DNA from: an uncultured Rhodospira sp.
Lineage (GTDB): Bacteria; Pseudomonadota; Alphaproteobacteria; Rhodospirillales; Rhodospirillaceae
Assembly: GCF_937138205.1 (NCBI RefSeq)
Contig: NZ_CAKZOT010000089.1
Span: forward strand, 44,929-108,928
Direction of reading: 5' to 3'
DNA: 64,000 bases
Shown here piece by piece: positions 34,134-42,181 of the stretch. The translations under genes were made by a program, and so were the position numbers. Each line of letters opens with the position of its first letter. Position 1 is the first letter of the stretch. The notes beneath the pieces were generated by a model. The model was given only the letters and a program-made list of their open reading frames with translations. It ran no database searches and was not told the DNA's origin.

Positions 34134-34883
34134 CTATTCGCGGTTCCCCAGGAAGAACAGCAGGAACTGCAGCAGGTTGATGAAGTTGATGTACAGCGAC
34201 AGGGCCGCCCAGGTGGCCGACTTCGACAACGTCTGATCGTCCAGCGAGGCGCTGTACTCTTCCTTGATGCGCTGGGTGTCATAGGCGATCAGGCCGGAGA
34301 ACACCAGCACGCCGATGCCGCTGATGACGAACTGCAGCATCGTGCTTTGCAGGAACAGGTTGACGATCATCGCGATGACCAGACCGAACACGCCCATGAT
34401 CAGGAAGCTGCCCATGCCGGACAGGCTCCGCTTGGTCGTGTAGCCGTACAGGCTCAGCGCGGCGAAGGCGGCGGCGGTGATGAAGAACACCCGGACGACG
34501 CTGGCGTCGGTGTAGACCTGTAGCAGGATCGACAGGCCGATGCCCTGCAGCGTCACGAACAGCCAGTACAGGCCCTGCGTGGCGGCGGCGCTGGCCGAGC
34601 GCATCATGAACATCGCGCCGAACAAGATGATCAGCGGCGACCACATGCCGATCATGCCCAGCAGGGTCATGCCGGCGACCTGTCCGTCGACGGTGACATA
34701 GAACAGGGACTGAATTGCCGGCACGGTGTCGATCAGCAGCGCGACGATGCCAGACAGCACCAGGCCGGATGCCATCAGGTTGTAAACCCGCAGCATGTGT
34801 GAGCGAAGGCCGGCGTCGACCTCGGCCGCGTCGGCCGCGCTCCCGCCCATGCTCACGTAACGACGATCGGTGTTGAGAGCCAT
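34134..34883 (-). CDS. Bax inhibitor-1 / YccA family membrane protein
   Basis: Seven-TM inner-membrane protein of the BI-1 family, often a calcium-leak channel or an FtsH modulator. It has an acidic N-terminus, then YNLMASGLVLSGIVALLI and regularly spaced helices. LSLYGYTTKRSLSGMGSF and the C-terminal TWAALSLYINFINLLQFLL are the family signature. It is 249 aa and monocistronic, facing the ptsN terminator. Confidence 0.93.
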   Translation of the reverse strand: MALNTDRRYVSMGGSAADAAEVDAGLRSHMLRVYNLMASGLVLSGIVALLIDTVPAIQSLFYVTVDGQVAGMTLLGMIGMWSPLIILFGAMFMMRSASAAATQGLYWLFVTLQGIGLSILLQVYTDASVVRVFFITAAAFAALSLYGYTTKRSLSGMGSFLIMGVFGLVIAMIVNLFLQSTMLQFVISGIGVLVFSGLIAYDTQRIKEEYSASLDDQTLSKSATWAALSLYINFINLLQFLLFFLGNRE

Positions 34884-35018
34884 GTTTGCACCTCTGATGA
34901 AGAACGGAATGCTCGTAATATGGAGAAACCGGGCCTGGAATCAACGCGAAACCGTCCAAGGTGACGTCGATTTCATCTTTGCTCCGGGGTCCCTCCGGCG
35001 GCCCTGTCCGCCCCGTTT

Positions 35019-36500
35019 TTAATCTCTCCAGAACCGGGGCAGGAAAAGCACCAGAACCGCGAACAGTTCCAATCGGCCCAGAAGCATTCCGGCCGACAAC
35101 AGCCACTTGGCGGTGTCGGGCAGGGTCGAGAAGTTGCCCGCCGGGCCGATGATGTCCCCCATGCCCGGCCCGACGTTGGAGATCGCCGTGGCCGCGCCCG
35201 ACAGGGCCGTCACGAAGTCCAACCCCGTCAGGCCCAGCAGCATGGCCAGGAAGGCGACAGACAGCGCGTACATGAAAAAGAACGCCATGACCGCCTCGGG
35301 CACGCCCGCCTGGATCGGTTTTTTGTTGTAGGTGGGGATGAACACGCCGTTCGGCTGCAGCAGGCGGCGCAACTGGATGGTCGCCATGGAGGCCAGGATC
35401 TGGAACCGGAACACCTTGATGCCGCACGAGGTGGACCCGGCGCAGCCGCCCACGAACATCAGGCAGAACAGCACCGCCACGGGCGCGCCACCGGCCATGC
35501 CGCCCCACTGCCAATAGTCGGCCGTGGCGTAGCCGGTGCCGGTCATAACTGAAACGGTGTTGAACGCCGCGTAGCGCAGCGCGTTGGGCGCGTCCATGCC
35601 GGCATCGCGCCACAGCCACCAGGCGACGACCAGCACCCCCATCGCCGCCGTGCCGAGGAACCACTGAACCTGGGTGTCGCGGAGCAGCAGGCGCGGCCGC
35701 CCCCGCACGGCCTGGAAATAGAGCAGGAACGGGATCGACCCCACCAGCATCCCGGCCGTCACGATCCAGTCCACCCCGGCCGAACGGAAATGCCCGACCG
35801 AGGCGTCGCGGGTGGAATAGCCGCCCGTGGCGATGGTGGTCATGGCGTGCACCGTCGCCTCCAGTGGCGCCATGCCGACGGTGTACAGCATCACCGCCCA
35901 GGCCAGGGTCAGGGCCAGATAGATGGAGACCAGCGCCGTGGCCAGGCCGGCGGCGCGCGGCAGCACCTTCTCCTGCGTTTCGAACGCCTCGACCCGAAAC
36001 ATCTGCATCCCGCCGACGCGCAGCATGGGCATCACGGTCAGGGCCATGATGATGATCCCCAACCCGCCCAGCCATTGCAGCACGCCGCGCCACAGCAGCA
36101 ACCCCGGCGGCATCAGGTCCAGCCCGGTCATGACGGTCGAGCCGGTGGTGGTGATGCCCGACATGGCCTCGAAAAAGGCGTCGGTGTAGCTGATGTCCGG
36201 GTCGGCCAGCACGAACGGCACGGCGGCGAACCCGGGTAGCACGATCCAACTCACCGTGGTCATCAGAAAGGCCTGGCGGATGCTCAGGCGCAGTTGGCCG
36301 GTGCGATTGGACAGGACCAGCAGCACGCCAACGAACAAGGTCAACGCCGACGATACCAGGAACACCACCCAGTCCGGGTTGCCATAGGCGAAGTCCACCA
36401 GCGCCGGGACCATCATCCCGCACGCCAGCACGGACACCAGAAAGCCGATGAACAGCAGGATCGGACGATGATCGAGCACGCGAAAGCCCCTGCACCCCAA
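35019..36500 (-). CDS. trkH: Trk potassium transporter membrane subunit TrkH
   Basis: Potassium-translocating subunit of the Trk system; needs TrkA (not in this window). Four pore-loop repeats are visible, including AMSGITTTGSTVMTGLD, AMTTIATGGYSTRDASV, TVSVMTGTGYATADY and AATAISNVGPGMGDIIG, each supplying the selectivity filter glycine. LQWLGGLGIIIMAL and FVGGCAGSTSCGIK are also diagnostic. It is 493 aa with ten or more hydrophobic segments. Confidence 0.96.
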   Translation of the reverse strand: MGCRGFRVLDHRPILLFIGFLVSVLACGMMVPALVDFAYGNPDWVVFLVSSALTLFVGVLLVLSNRTGQLRLSIRQAFLMTTVSWIVLPGFAAVPFVLADPDISYTDAFFEAMSGITTTGSTVMTGLDLMPPGLLLWRGVLQWLGGLGIIIMALTVMPMLRVGGMQMFRVEAFETQEKVLPRAAGLATALVSIYLALTLAWAVMLYTVGMAPLEATVHAMTTIATGGYSTRDASVGHFRSAGVDWIVTAGMLVGSIPFLLYFQAVRGRPRLLLRDTQVQWFLGTAAMGVLVVAWWLWRDAGMDAPNALRYAAFNTVSVMTGTGYATADYWQWGGMAGGAPVAVLFCLMFVGGCAGSTSCGIKVFRFQILASMATIQLRRLLQPNGVFIPTYNKKPIQAGVPEAVMAFFFMYALSVAFLAMLLGLTGLDFVTALSGAATAISNVGPGMGDIIGPAGNFSTLPDTAKWLLSAGMLLGRLELFAVLVLFLPRFWRD

Positions 36501-36559
36501 CGGGACGGTGCGTCACCATGGCCCCAAGTGGCCGGTCGGCGCAACCGGCGCCGAGCGTG

Positions 36560-37618
36560 TCACGACTCCGGTTTGGCGCTCAGGACCGCGTCCAGCACGC
36601 GCCGCACCGCCTCTTGGCCTAGGTCGCGGGTGATGAACACCAGCCGGGTGCGGTGGTCCTCTGCCCCGGTCGCCGGGTCGACCGGCCACGCCGGCAGCAG
36701 CGACGGAGGGTGGAAGATGTGCTGCACCCCGTGCAGGGCCAGCGGGGTCTCGCAGTCGCGGGCGTTGACGATGCCCTTCAGGCGCAAGAGGTCGGCGCCC
36801 CGGCTTGCCGCCAGCAGTTCGAGCCCCGTGATCAGGGCATTCCAGTCCAACGGGTCGTCAAAGGTCAGGCAGAACGCGGTGATGCGGTCGTCGTGACGGT
36901 TGAGGTCGTGATTGTGGTGGTGATGGTCGTGGCCGGCGGGCTCTCGCGTCGCGAGCGCTTCGTCGCGCAACCATGCGGCCACGTCCGGGTGCTTGCCGGT
37001 GACGCCGAACAGGCCGCATCCGAGGATCTCGGCTGGATCCACCCGGCCGTGCTCGGCCCGCAGGCGCGGCGCGCCCGGGTTGAGCGTCGCCAAGCGCGCC
37101 TCAAGACCGGCGATGGCCTCCGCCGTGGCCAGATCGGCCTTGCTGAGCACCAGGCGGTCGGCCACGGCGGCCTGTTTCACCGCCTCGGTCTGGCAGTTCA
37201 TCGTCTCCGCGCCGTGAACGGCGTCCACCACCGTGACCACGCCGTCGAGCCGGTAGTGGGCGCCGATCAACGGATCGCTCATCAGCGTGTGCAGGATGGG
37301 CGCCGGGTCGGCCAGCCCCGTGGTCTCGATCAGCACGCGTTCGAACGCGTCGATCTCCTGGCGCACGCGCTTCAGGAACAGATCGCGCAACACCGTCACC
37401 ATGTCGCCGCGCACCGAGCAGCACAGGCACCCCGCGTTCAGCAGCACGATGTCCTCGTCCACGTGACGCACCAGCAGGTGGTCCAGGCCGACCTCGCCGA
37501 ACTCGTTGACCAGCACGGCCGTGCGCGCCATGTCCGGGTGCGACAGAAGGTGGTTGAGCAGCGTCGTCTTGCCGGCGCCGAGAAAGCCGGTCAGGACGGT
37601 GACGGGCAGGGTGCTCAT
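36560..37618 (-). CDS. CobW/COG0523 family GTP-binding metallochaperone
   Basis: G3E GTPase probably handling zinc, cobalt or another metal. Walker [11 protein letters not shown] at residues 11-20, the metal-binding CLCC at residues 64-67, [10 protein letters not shown], and VLSKADLA (guanine specificity). A histidine-rich stretch ([14 protein letters not shown]) before the C-terminal CobW_C domain supports metal binding. ATG 37618 overlaps the hisI stop by ATGA. Pairing with HisI, a zinc enzyme, hints at zinc-economy but no Zur box was identified. Confidence 0.9.
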   Translation of the reverse strand: MSTLPVTVLTGFLGAGKTTLLNHLLSHPDMARTAVLVNEFGEVGLDHLLVRHVDEDIVLLNAGCLCCSVRGDMVTVLRDLFLKRVRQEIDAFERVLIETTGLADPAPILHTLMSDPLIGAHYRLDGVVTVVDAVHGAETMNCQTEAVKQAAVADRLVLSKADLATAEAIAGLEARLATLNPGAPRLRAEHGRVDPAEILGCGLFGVTGKHPDVAAWLRDEALATREPAGHDHHHHNHDLNRHDDRITAFCLTFDDPLDWNALITGLELLAASRGADLLRLKGIVNARDCETPLALHGVQHIFHPPSLLPAWPVDPATGAEDHRTRLVFITRDLGQEAVRRVLDAVLSAKPES

Positions 37619-38055
37619 GGTGCCTTGGGTCCGTACAGGGCCTCGGGGTCGGCCTCGGGCGCCATGATTTCCACCAACGCGCCGCCCGCCTGGGCCTCGC
37701 GGTAGAAGCAGGTCCGCCGTCCGGTGTGGCAGGCGACCCCGACCTGATCGACCAGCAGCAAGAGCGTGTCTCCGTCGCAGTCCACGCGCAGCGCTTTCAA
37801 GGTCTGCACCTGGCCGGACGTCTCGCCCTTGCGCCACGGCTTGCCGCGCGAGCGCGACCAGTAGCACACGCGGCCCGTCTCCAGCGTTTCGGCGATGGTC
37901 TCGCTGTTCATCCAGGCCATCATCAGCACCTCGCCGGTGTCGTGCTGCTGGGCGATGGCCGGCACCAGGCCGTCGGTGGTGAAGCGGATGGCGTCGAACA
38001 CGGCGGCGCTGTCGGCGCCATTATCCGTGGCTGGGTCAGTGGCTGGGGCGGTCAT
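37615..38055 (-). CDS. hisI: Phosphoribosyl-AMP cyclohydrolase
   Basis: Third step of histidine synthesis, a zinc- and magnesium-dependent hydrolase. [20 protein letters not shown], then [29 protein letters not shown] and [11 protein letters not shown] are the canonical motifs with zinc-binding cysteines. At 146 aa it is the monofunctional form without HisE, as usual in alphaproteobacteria. It is coupled to the CobW gene downstream; other his genes are not nearby. Confidence 0.96.
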   Translation of the reverse strand: MTAPATDPATDNGADSAAVFDAIRFTTDGLVPAIAQQHDTGEVLMMAWMNSETIAETLETGRVCYWSRSRGKPWRKGETSGQVQTLKALRVDCDGDTLLLLVDQVGVACHTGRRTCFYREAQAGGALVEIMAPEADPEALYGPKAP

Positions 38056-38229
38056 GGCGGTGGGGCCTTTGACAGGGATCGTTGAGCGGTGGGCGGGTCA
38101 GGTGTACCCTGCATGGGAAGATCGCTCCGTCAAGAGGGCGCCACGGTGGGGGAAACCGTCCGGACGGGAGGCGAGGGTATCGCCCCCCGGGGGCCGGTTG
38201 GTGGCGCTTCCCCGACCCATGAGGCGCCC

Positions 38230-38730
38230 ATGGACCAGCCATCCCACTCCTCCTCCGCCAGGGATCCCGTCGGCAGCACGCTGCTGTTCCGCGAGGCGCG
38301 GCGCGCCGACCTGCCGGCGCTGGTCGCCCTGCTGGCCGACGACATGCTCGGCCGCACGCGTGAAAGCGCCGACCTGCCGCTGCACCCCGACTATGACGCG
38401 GCGTTCGACGCCATCATGGCCGCCCCCGACAACCGCCTGATCGTCGTCGAGCGCAACAGCGCCGTGGTGGCCTTCTGCCAGCTCATCATCGTGCCCTACC
38501 TGAGCCGACGCGGGTCGCGCCGGGCGGAGGTCGAAAGCGTGCACGTGCGCAGCGACCTGCGCGGCCAGGGCATTGGTGGCGCCATGATGGCCCACGTGGC
38601 GGCGCTGGCGCGGGCCTCCGGCTGCGGGGTCCTGCAGCTGACCAGCGACCGGCGGCGCGAGGACGCCCGGCGCTTTTACGAACGCATCGGGTTCGAGGCC
38701 AGCCACGTGGGGATGAAGTTGACGCTGTAG
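38230..38730 (+). CDS. GNAT family acetyltransferase
   Basis: Acetyl-CoA-dependent N-acetyltransferase of unknown target. It starts FREARRADLPALVALLADD, then ESVHVRSDLRGQGIGGAMM with the acetyl-CoA pyrophosphate loop (R/Q-x-x-G-x-G/A), and DARRFYERIGFEAS as the fourth motif. It is 166 aa from the ATG at 38230; the upstream part of the ORF is Gly/Arg-rich and probably not translated. Divergent from hisI. Confidence 0.88.
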   Translation: MDQPSHSSSARDPVGSTLLFREARRADLPALVALLADDMLGRTRESADLPLHPDYDAAFDAIMAAPDNRLIVVERNSAVVAFCQLIIVPYLSRRGSRRAEVESVHVRSDLRGQGIGGAMMAHVAALARASGCGVLQLTSDRRREDARRFYERIGFEASHVGMKLTL

Positions 38731-38814
38731 ATTGGCGAGGGGAGTCCGGGGGTATCGGATACACACATCTTTCCCTGCCAAGCTGGGGACCTCAGCCCCC
38801 GCGGAAACGAGACG

Positions 38815-38930
38815 CGTCATTGCGAACCCTCGTCACAAGACGAGGGTGAAGCAAAGCAGAGCGTAAAACGCAAATATCCGCCCTGGATTGCCCCAGTTTG
38901 GGTTTTTGGGCTTCGCTCCTCGCAATGACG
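38815..38930. repeat. MITE-like palindromic element 1
   Basis: 116 bp bounded by perfect inverted repeats CGTCATTGCGA / TCGCAATGACG, with an internal perfect hairpin CCCTCGTC-ACAA-GACGAGGG. The terminal sequence and CCCTGGATTGCC resemble dispersed intergenic repeats seen in many proteobacteria. Non-coding. Confidence 0.75.
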
Positions 38931-38938
38931 AGAAAGCT

Positions 38939-39049
38939 CGTAGGGTGCGTCTGACCGCCGCGACTGCGGCGGGCGACGCACCGCCGCGCGGCCGTCGCGA
39001 CCATTCGGTGCGTCGTCGGCGGCTTCGCCGCCTCCAGACGCACCCTACG
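38939..39049. repeat. MITE-like palindromic element 2
   Basis: 111 bp bounded by perfect 15-bp inverted repeats CGTAGGGTGCGTCTG / CAGACGCACCCTACG, with shorter nested GC-rich palindromes inside. It follows element 1 after eight bases. Together they fill most of the 38731-39157 gap, which holds no gene. Confidence 0.78.
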
Positions 39050-39157
39050 GCTTTGGGATACATGTATCACCCAACGGCACCTGCCGGACTCCTCCTCCAT
39101 TTATGGGGGAGGCTGGGAGGGGGTTCGGGCGGAAAACCGTGCCGTCAGCGCCGGCTT

Positions 39158-40357
39158 CTACCCAGCCGCCAGCATCCGCTGGAACCCGGCCTTCAGGTCG
39201 GCGATCAGGTCGACCGGGTCCTCCAGGCCGATGTGCAGGCGCAGCACCGGTCCGTCGTGGGTCCAGGGGCTGGCGGTGCGGGTGATCGCCGTCGTGGTGT
39301 CCAGGATCAGGCTTTCGTAGCCGCCCCAGCTGAACCCCATGCGGAACAGCCGCATCCCATCGAGCATGGCGGCCACGGCCTCGCGACTCGGTCCCCGTTT
39401 CAACAGCACGCCGAACAGGCCGCTGGCGCCGGTGAAGTCGCGCCGCCACAGGGTGTGGCCGGGGTCGTCCGGCAGGGCCGGGTGCAGCACGCGGGCCACC
39501 TCCGACCAGCTTTGCAGCCAGCGGGCCACCGCCACCCCGTTCGCCTCGTGCTGGCGCAGCCGGACGCCCAGGGTCCGCAGCCCGCGCAGCCCCAGGTAGG
39601 CCTCGTCCGCCCCGACCGCGTGGCCGATCTGGCCGGCGGTCGCCTTCACCTGCTCGAACAGCGCCCGGTCGGTCATGGTGATGGTGCCGAGCATGGCGTC
39701 TGAGTGGCCAACAATGTACTTGGTGGCCGCCTGGATCGACAGGTCCACGCCGTGCTCGAACGGCCGGAACAGCAGCGGCGTGGCCCATGTGTTGTCCAGC
39801 ACCGCGACGGCGCCGGCCTCGTGCGCGGCGGCGGCGATGGCCGGAACGTCCTGCATCTCGAACGTCAGCGAGCCTGGCGATTCCATGAAAATCACCCGGG
39901 TCTGCGGTTCGATCATGTCTCGTATGCCGCTCCCGATGAGGGGGTCGTAATAGGTTGTTCGGACTCCCATGTTACGAAGGATCGTGTCGCAGAAACTGCG
40001 GGTCGGCCAGTAGACGGAGTCGACCATGAGCAGGTGGTCCCCACTCTTGAGCAGGGCCATCAGGGCGCACGAGACCGCCGCCATGCCCGACCCGACCGAC
40101 ACGCACCACCGCCCGCCCTCAAGGTCCGCGACGGCGGCGTCGAGTGCTTTGGTGGTGGGGGTGCCATAGCGGCCGTAATAGACGTCGTCGAACCGCCGGC
40201 CCTGCTTCGCCTTCAGGTCCGCCACGGTCGGAAAGGTGACGGTGGAGACATGGTAGACGGGCGGATTGACCGCGCCATGATGCTGGCGCGGATCGTGGCC
40301 GACATGGACGATCCGCGTGTCGGCGCGGTCTTCTGACGGGGGTTTCGGCTCGCTCAT
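39158..40357 (-). CDS. metC: Cystathionine beta-lyase
   Basis: PLP enzyme cleaving cystathionine to homocysteine, pyruvate and ammonia. Cys/Met-metabolism PLP fold: YGRYGTPTTKALDAAVADLE near residue 61, SVGSGMAAVSCALMAL, LDNTWATPLLFRP, and the PLP lysine K213 in SIQAATKYIVGHSD. The MetC-type FSWGGYESL near residue 345 favours lyase over synthase. It is 399 aa from the ATG at 40357; upstream ORF sequence is not conserved in character. It lies near sseA and cysK on the same strand. Confidence 0.94.
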   Translation of the reverse strand: MSEPKPPSEDRADTRIVHVGHDPRQHHGAVNPPVYHVSTVTFPTVADLKAKQGRRFDDVYYGRYGTPTTKALDAAVADLEGGRWCVSVGSGMAAVSCALMALLKSGDHLLMVDSVYWPTRSFCDTILRNMGVRTTYYDPLIGSGIRDMIEPQTRVIFMESPGSLTFEMQDVPAIAAAAHEAGAVAVLDNTWATPLLFRPFEHGVDLSIQAATKYIVGHSDAMLGTITMTDRALFEQVKATAGQIGHAVGADEAYLGLRGLRTLGVRLRQHEANGVAVARWLQSWSEVARVLHPALPDDPGHTLWRRDFTGASGLFGVLLKRGPSREAVAAMLDGMRLFRMGFSWGGYESLILDTTTAITRTASPWTHDGPVLRLHIGLEDPVDLIADLKAGFQRMLAAG

Positions 40358-40507
40358 GGACGGGACTCTGCGTCGGGGCGGGGGACCATGGAACCACCAT
40401 CCGGCATCGGCGGTGCCCGCGCAAGGGCAAGGACGGATGGCGGGGCCGCGTCGGGATGTACCACTCGAAAGGAGGGGTGACATCCTCCTTTAGAAGGAAG
40501 GGGCGGA
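40358..40507. other. Leader region between metC and RNA element, with a short hairpin
   Basis: Contains a perfect 8-bp hairpin AAAGGAGG / CCTCCTTT at 40468-40491 and then AAGGAAGGGG at 40494-40503, a sequence that would serve as an RBS if joined to the ATG now at 40865. No gene is seen. Confidence 0.55.
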
Positions 40508-40864
40508 CCTTTAGTGGGGTTTACTTTCGATATAGGGCTTTTCGCGATGCGTCCGACCCTATCGACAGAACGTATCGCGAAAAATCATAACGAGGGTGAA
40601 ACTTCGTGCCGTTGTGGTCCTGATGGATCGCCTTGAGACCATGGGGTTGTACTTTCGTGCGACCGTGTCGTTTTCGCACCATTTGGTATATGCCCTCTGT
40701 AACATCACATAGTCCTGGACAAGCGTGAGCCCACGGGATAATGTTGCAATGCAATAAGCCAGTGAGCCGTGCGTCGGGGATATGACCAAGGGGCATCCGC
40801 TAAAACGGCCGAGACCACGAGGTGAAACGTCCTTGGTGTAGAAACCCAAGGGTGGAGCTTGAAG
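40508..40864 (+). ncRNA. Structured RNA element, HEARO / omega-RNA-like (putative)
   Basis: About 357 non-coding bases, lower in GC than the flanks. Helix A pairs TCGATATAGGG (40527-40537) with CCCTATCGA (40557-40565). Helix B pairs TTTTCGCGATGCG (40539-40551) with CGTATCGCGAAAA (40571-40583). The arms are ordered A-B-A'-B', a pseudoknot. More hairpins follow: GTGCG/CGCAC (40657-40679), TTGCA-A-TGCAA (40744-40754) and CCTTGG/CCAAGG (40831-40851). The element ends exactly at ATGA of the next gene. HEARO RNAs, the omega-RNAs of IscB/IsrB nucleases, are known to be complex, usually ORF-less, and to insert next to ATGA or GTGA. Family assignment is my inference; the left end is approximate. No IscB/IsrB gene is in the window. 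Confidence 0.5.
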
Positions 40865-41149
40865 ATGAACCACACACCGACGTCATATCACGCGTTCAAC
40901 CTGTTCACGCTGACGATGGAGAGCCGCTATGGCGCCCGTTGGCGGGAGGCTGTCGCCCCGGAGACCATCGCCGTGATGGCCGACGAGATCGCGCTCGGCT
41001 TTGGCGGTGCCGCCGAGACCCCCACCAGCACGTCGTCCGGGGGCAGCGCGCCCACCGTGTGGCGTCTGCCCGACGGCTCGCGCGTGCGCACTGGCCGCTT
41101 CGGCCTGAAGATGGAACTGGAGGACGAGAGCCACCTGGCCGCCGGCTAA
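40865..41149 (+). CDS. Small hypothetical protein
   Basis: 94-aa product not recognised. It has a hydrophobic-aromatic N-terminus (YHAFNLFTLTMESRYGARW), a Ser/Thr/Gly linker (TPTSTSSGGSAP) and a compact end (VWRLPDGSRVRTGRFGLKME). No TM or signal. The ATG immediately abuts the 3' end of the RNA element; GGTGGAG eight to fourteen bases before it can act as an RBS. Codon use and GC match the genome, unlike the element. A hairpin terminator follows. Confidence 0.6.
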   Translation: MNHTPTSYHAFNLFTLTMESRYGARWREAVAPETIAVMADEIALGFGGAAETPTSTSSGGSAPTVWRLPDGSRVRTGRFGLKMELEDESHLAAG

Positions 41150-41170
41150 GGCCCGCACACCGGCCACTGG

Positions 41171-41202
41171 CTTGCACAAGACCTCCCTTGCACAAAACCT
41201 CC
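41171..41202. repeat. Tandem 16-bp duplication
   Basis: CTTGCACAAGACCTCC followed directly by CTTGCACAAAACCTCC, one mismatch. It lies in the 3' region of the small hypothetical gene. Confidence 0.85.
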
Positions 41203-41233
41203 ATGGCTTAGGGCCTTGGAGCCGAGACAACAC

Positions 41234-41264
41234 CCGCCCCGGAGTCATGACGACGCCGGGGCGG
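41234..41264. terminator. Hairpin between convergent small ORF and sseA
   Basis: Nine-bp perfect stem CCGCCCCGG / CCGGGGCGG with a 13-base loop, followed on the plus strand by ATGTCGTTT. Probably terminates from both sides, though the T tract is weak. Confidence 0.5.
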
Positions 41265-41288
41265 ATGTCGTTTGGACGCCCTGACGCC

Positions 41289-42143
41289 CTACCGCTCGAC
41301 CGGCAGATCGGCGCGGTCGCCCCACTCGGCCCACGACCCGTCGTAGACGGCGACGCGGTCATGGCCGATCAGGTGCAGGGCCAGCGCGGAATAGCACGCC
41401 GTCACGCCCGACCCGCACGACGTCACGACCGGCCGTGCCGGATCGACTCCGGCCGCCTGGAAATGGGCCGCGATGGCGTCGGGCGGCGCCATTTCGTTGA
41501 ACGGGCCGTGCTGAAGATCGGCGAAGGGGGCGTTCAACGCCCCGGGCATGTGGCCGAGCCGGGCAACCGAGCGCGGCTCGGGCGCCGCGCCGCGAAAGCG
41601 CTCGGCCGAGCGCACGTCCAGCACCTGCGCGGCGCCGGTCTCCAGGGCGGCCCGCACGGCCTCGGCGTCGGCCATCAGGGCGGCGTTGATCCGGGGCGTG
41701 AAGTGCCGGCGCGTGACGTGCGGCGGACGGTCGTCGACCGGCCGGCCCTCGGCCTGCCACTTGGGCAGCCCGCCGTCCAGCACCGAGACGTCCTCGTGCC
41801 CGAACACCCGGAACATCCACCATACCCGGGCGGCGGCACAGGCGCCGCCGACGTGGTCATAGACGACGATGCGGTGCCCGTCGCCGAGCCCCAGGTCGCG
41901 CACCCGCGACGAGAACACCTCCGGCGGGGGCATCATGTGCGGCAGCGACGAGGCTGGATCGGCGACGCGGTCGATGTCGAAGAACACCGCGCCGGGGATG
42001 TGGGCGCGGGCGGACTCCTCCGCCGGATCGCGCGGATCGCCGGGCATGAAGTGGCGGGCGTCGACGACGCGGACGTCGGGCGCGTCCAGGTGGTCGGCCA
42101 GCCAATCGGTGGTGACCAGGGCGCCGGAAGCGGGTGACGGCAT
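41289..42143 (-). CDS. sseA: 3-mercaptopyruvate sulfurtransferase (tandem rhodanese)
   Basis: Transfers sulfur from 3-mercaptopyruvate to thiols or cyanide. Two rhodanese domains: an N-terminal inactive one (RVVDARHFMPGDPRD, HIPGAVFFDID) and a C-terminal one with the active-site loop CGSGVTAC (C243), whose CG[S/T]GVTA form marks mercaptopyruvate rather than thiosulfate specificity. It is 284 aa from the ATG at 42143. It follows cysK on the same strand. Confidence 0.93.
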   Translation of the reverse strand: MPSPASGALVTTDWLADHLDAPDVRVVDARHFMPGDPRDPAEESARAHIPGAVFFDIDRVADPASSLPHMMPPPEVFSSRVRDLGLGDGHRIVVYDHVGGACAAARVWWMFRVFGHEDVSVLDGGLPKWQAEGRPVDDRPPHVTRRHFTPRINAALMADAEAVRAALETGAAQVLDVRSAERFRGAAPEPRSVARLGHMPGALNAPFADLQHGPFNEMAPPDAIAAHFQAAGVDPARPVVTSCGSGVTACYSALALHLIGHDRVAVYDGSWAEWGDRADLPVER

Positions 42144-42181
42144 GGGCAGGTCTCTCAATGGTGGGCGGGGGAGGCGCGGTG

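Noticed and set aside
40508-40864. tmRNA, RNase P RNA or group II intron as identity of the RNA element
   Set aside because: No tag-peptide frame or tRNA-like ends, no RNase P core motifs, and no complete domain V hairpin.
40521-40873. Two minus-strand ORFs (91 and 104 aa) across the RNA element
   Set aside because: They lie over the paired helices, show no family features, and have no RBS.
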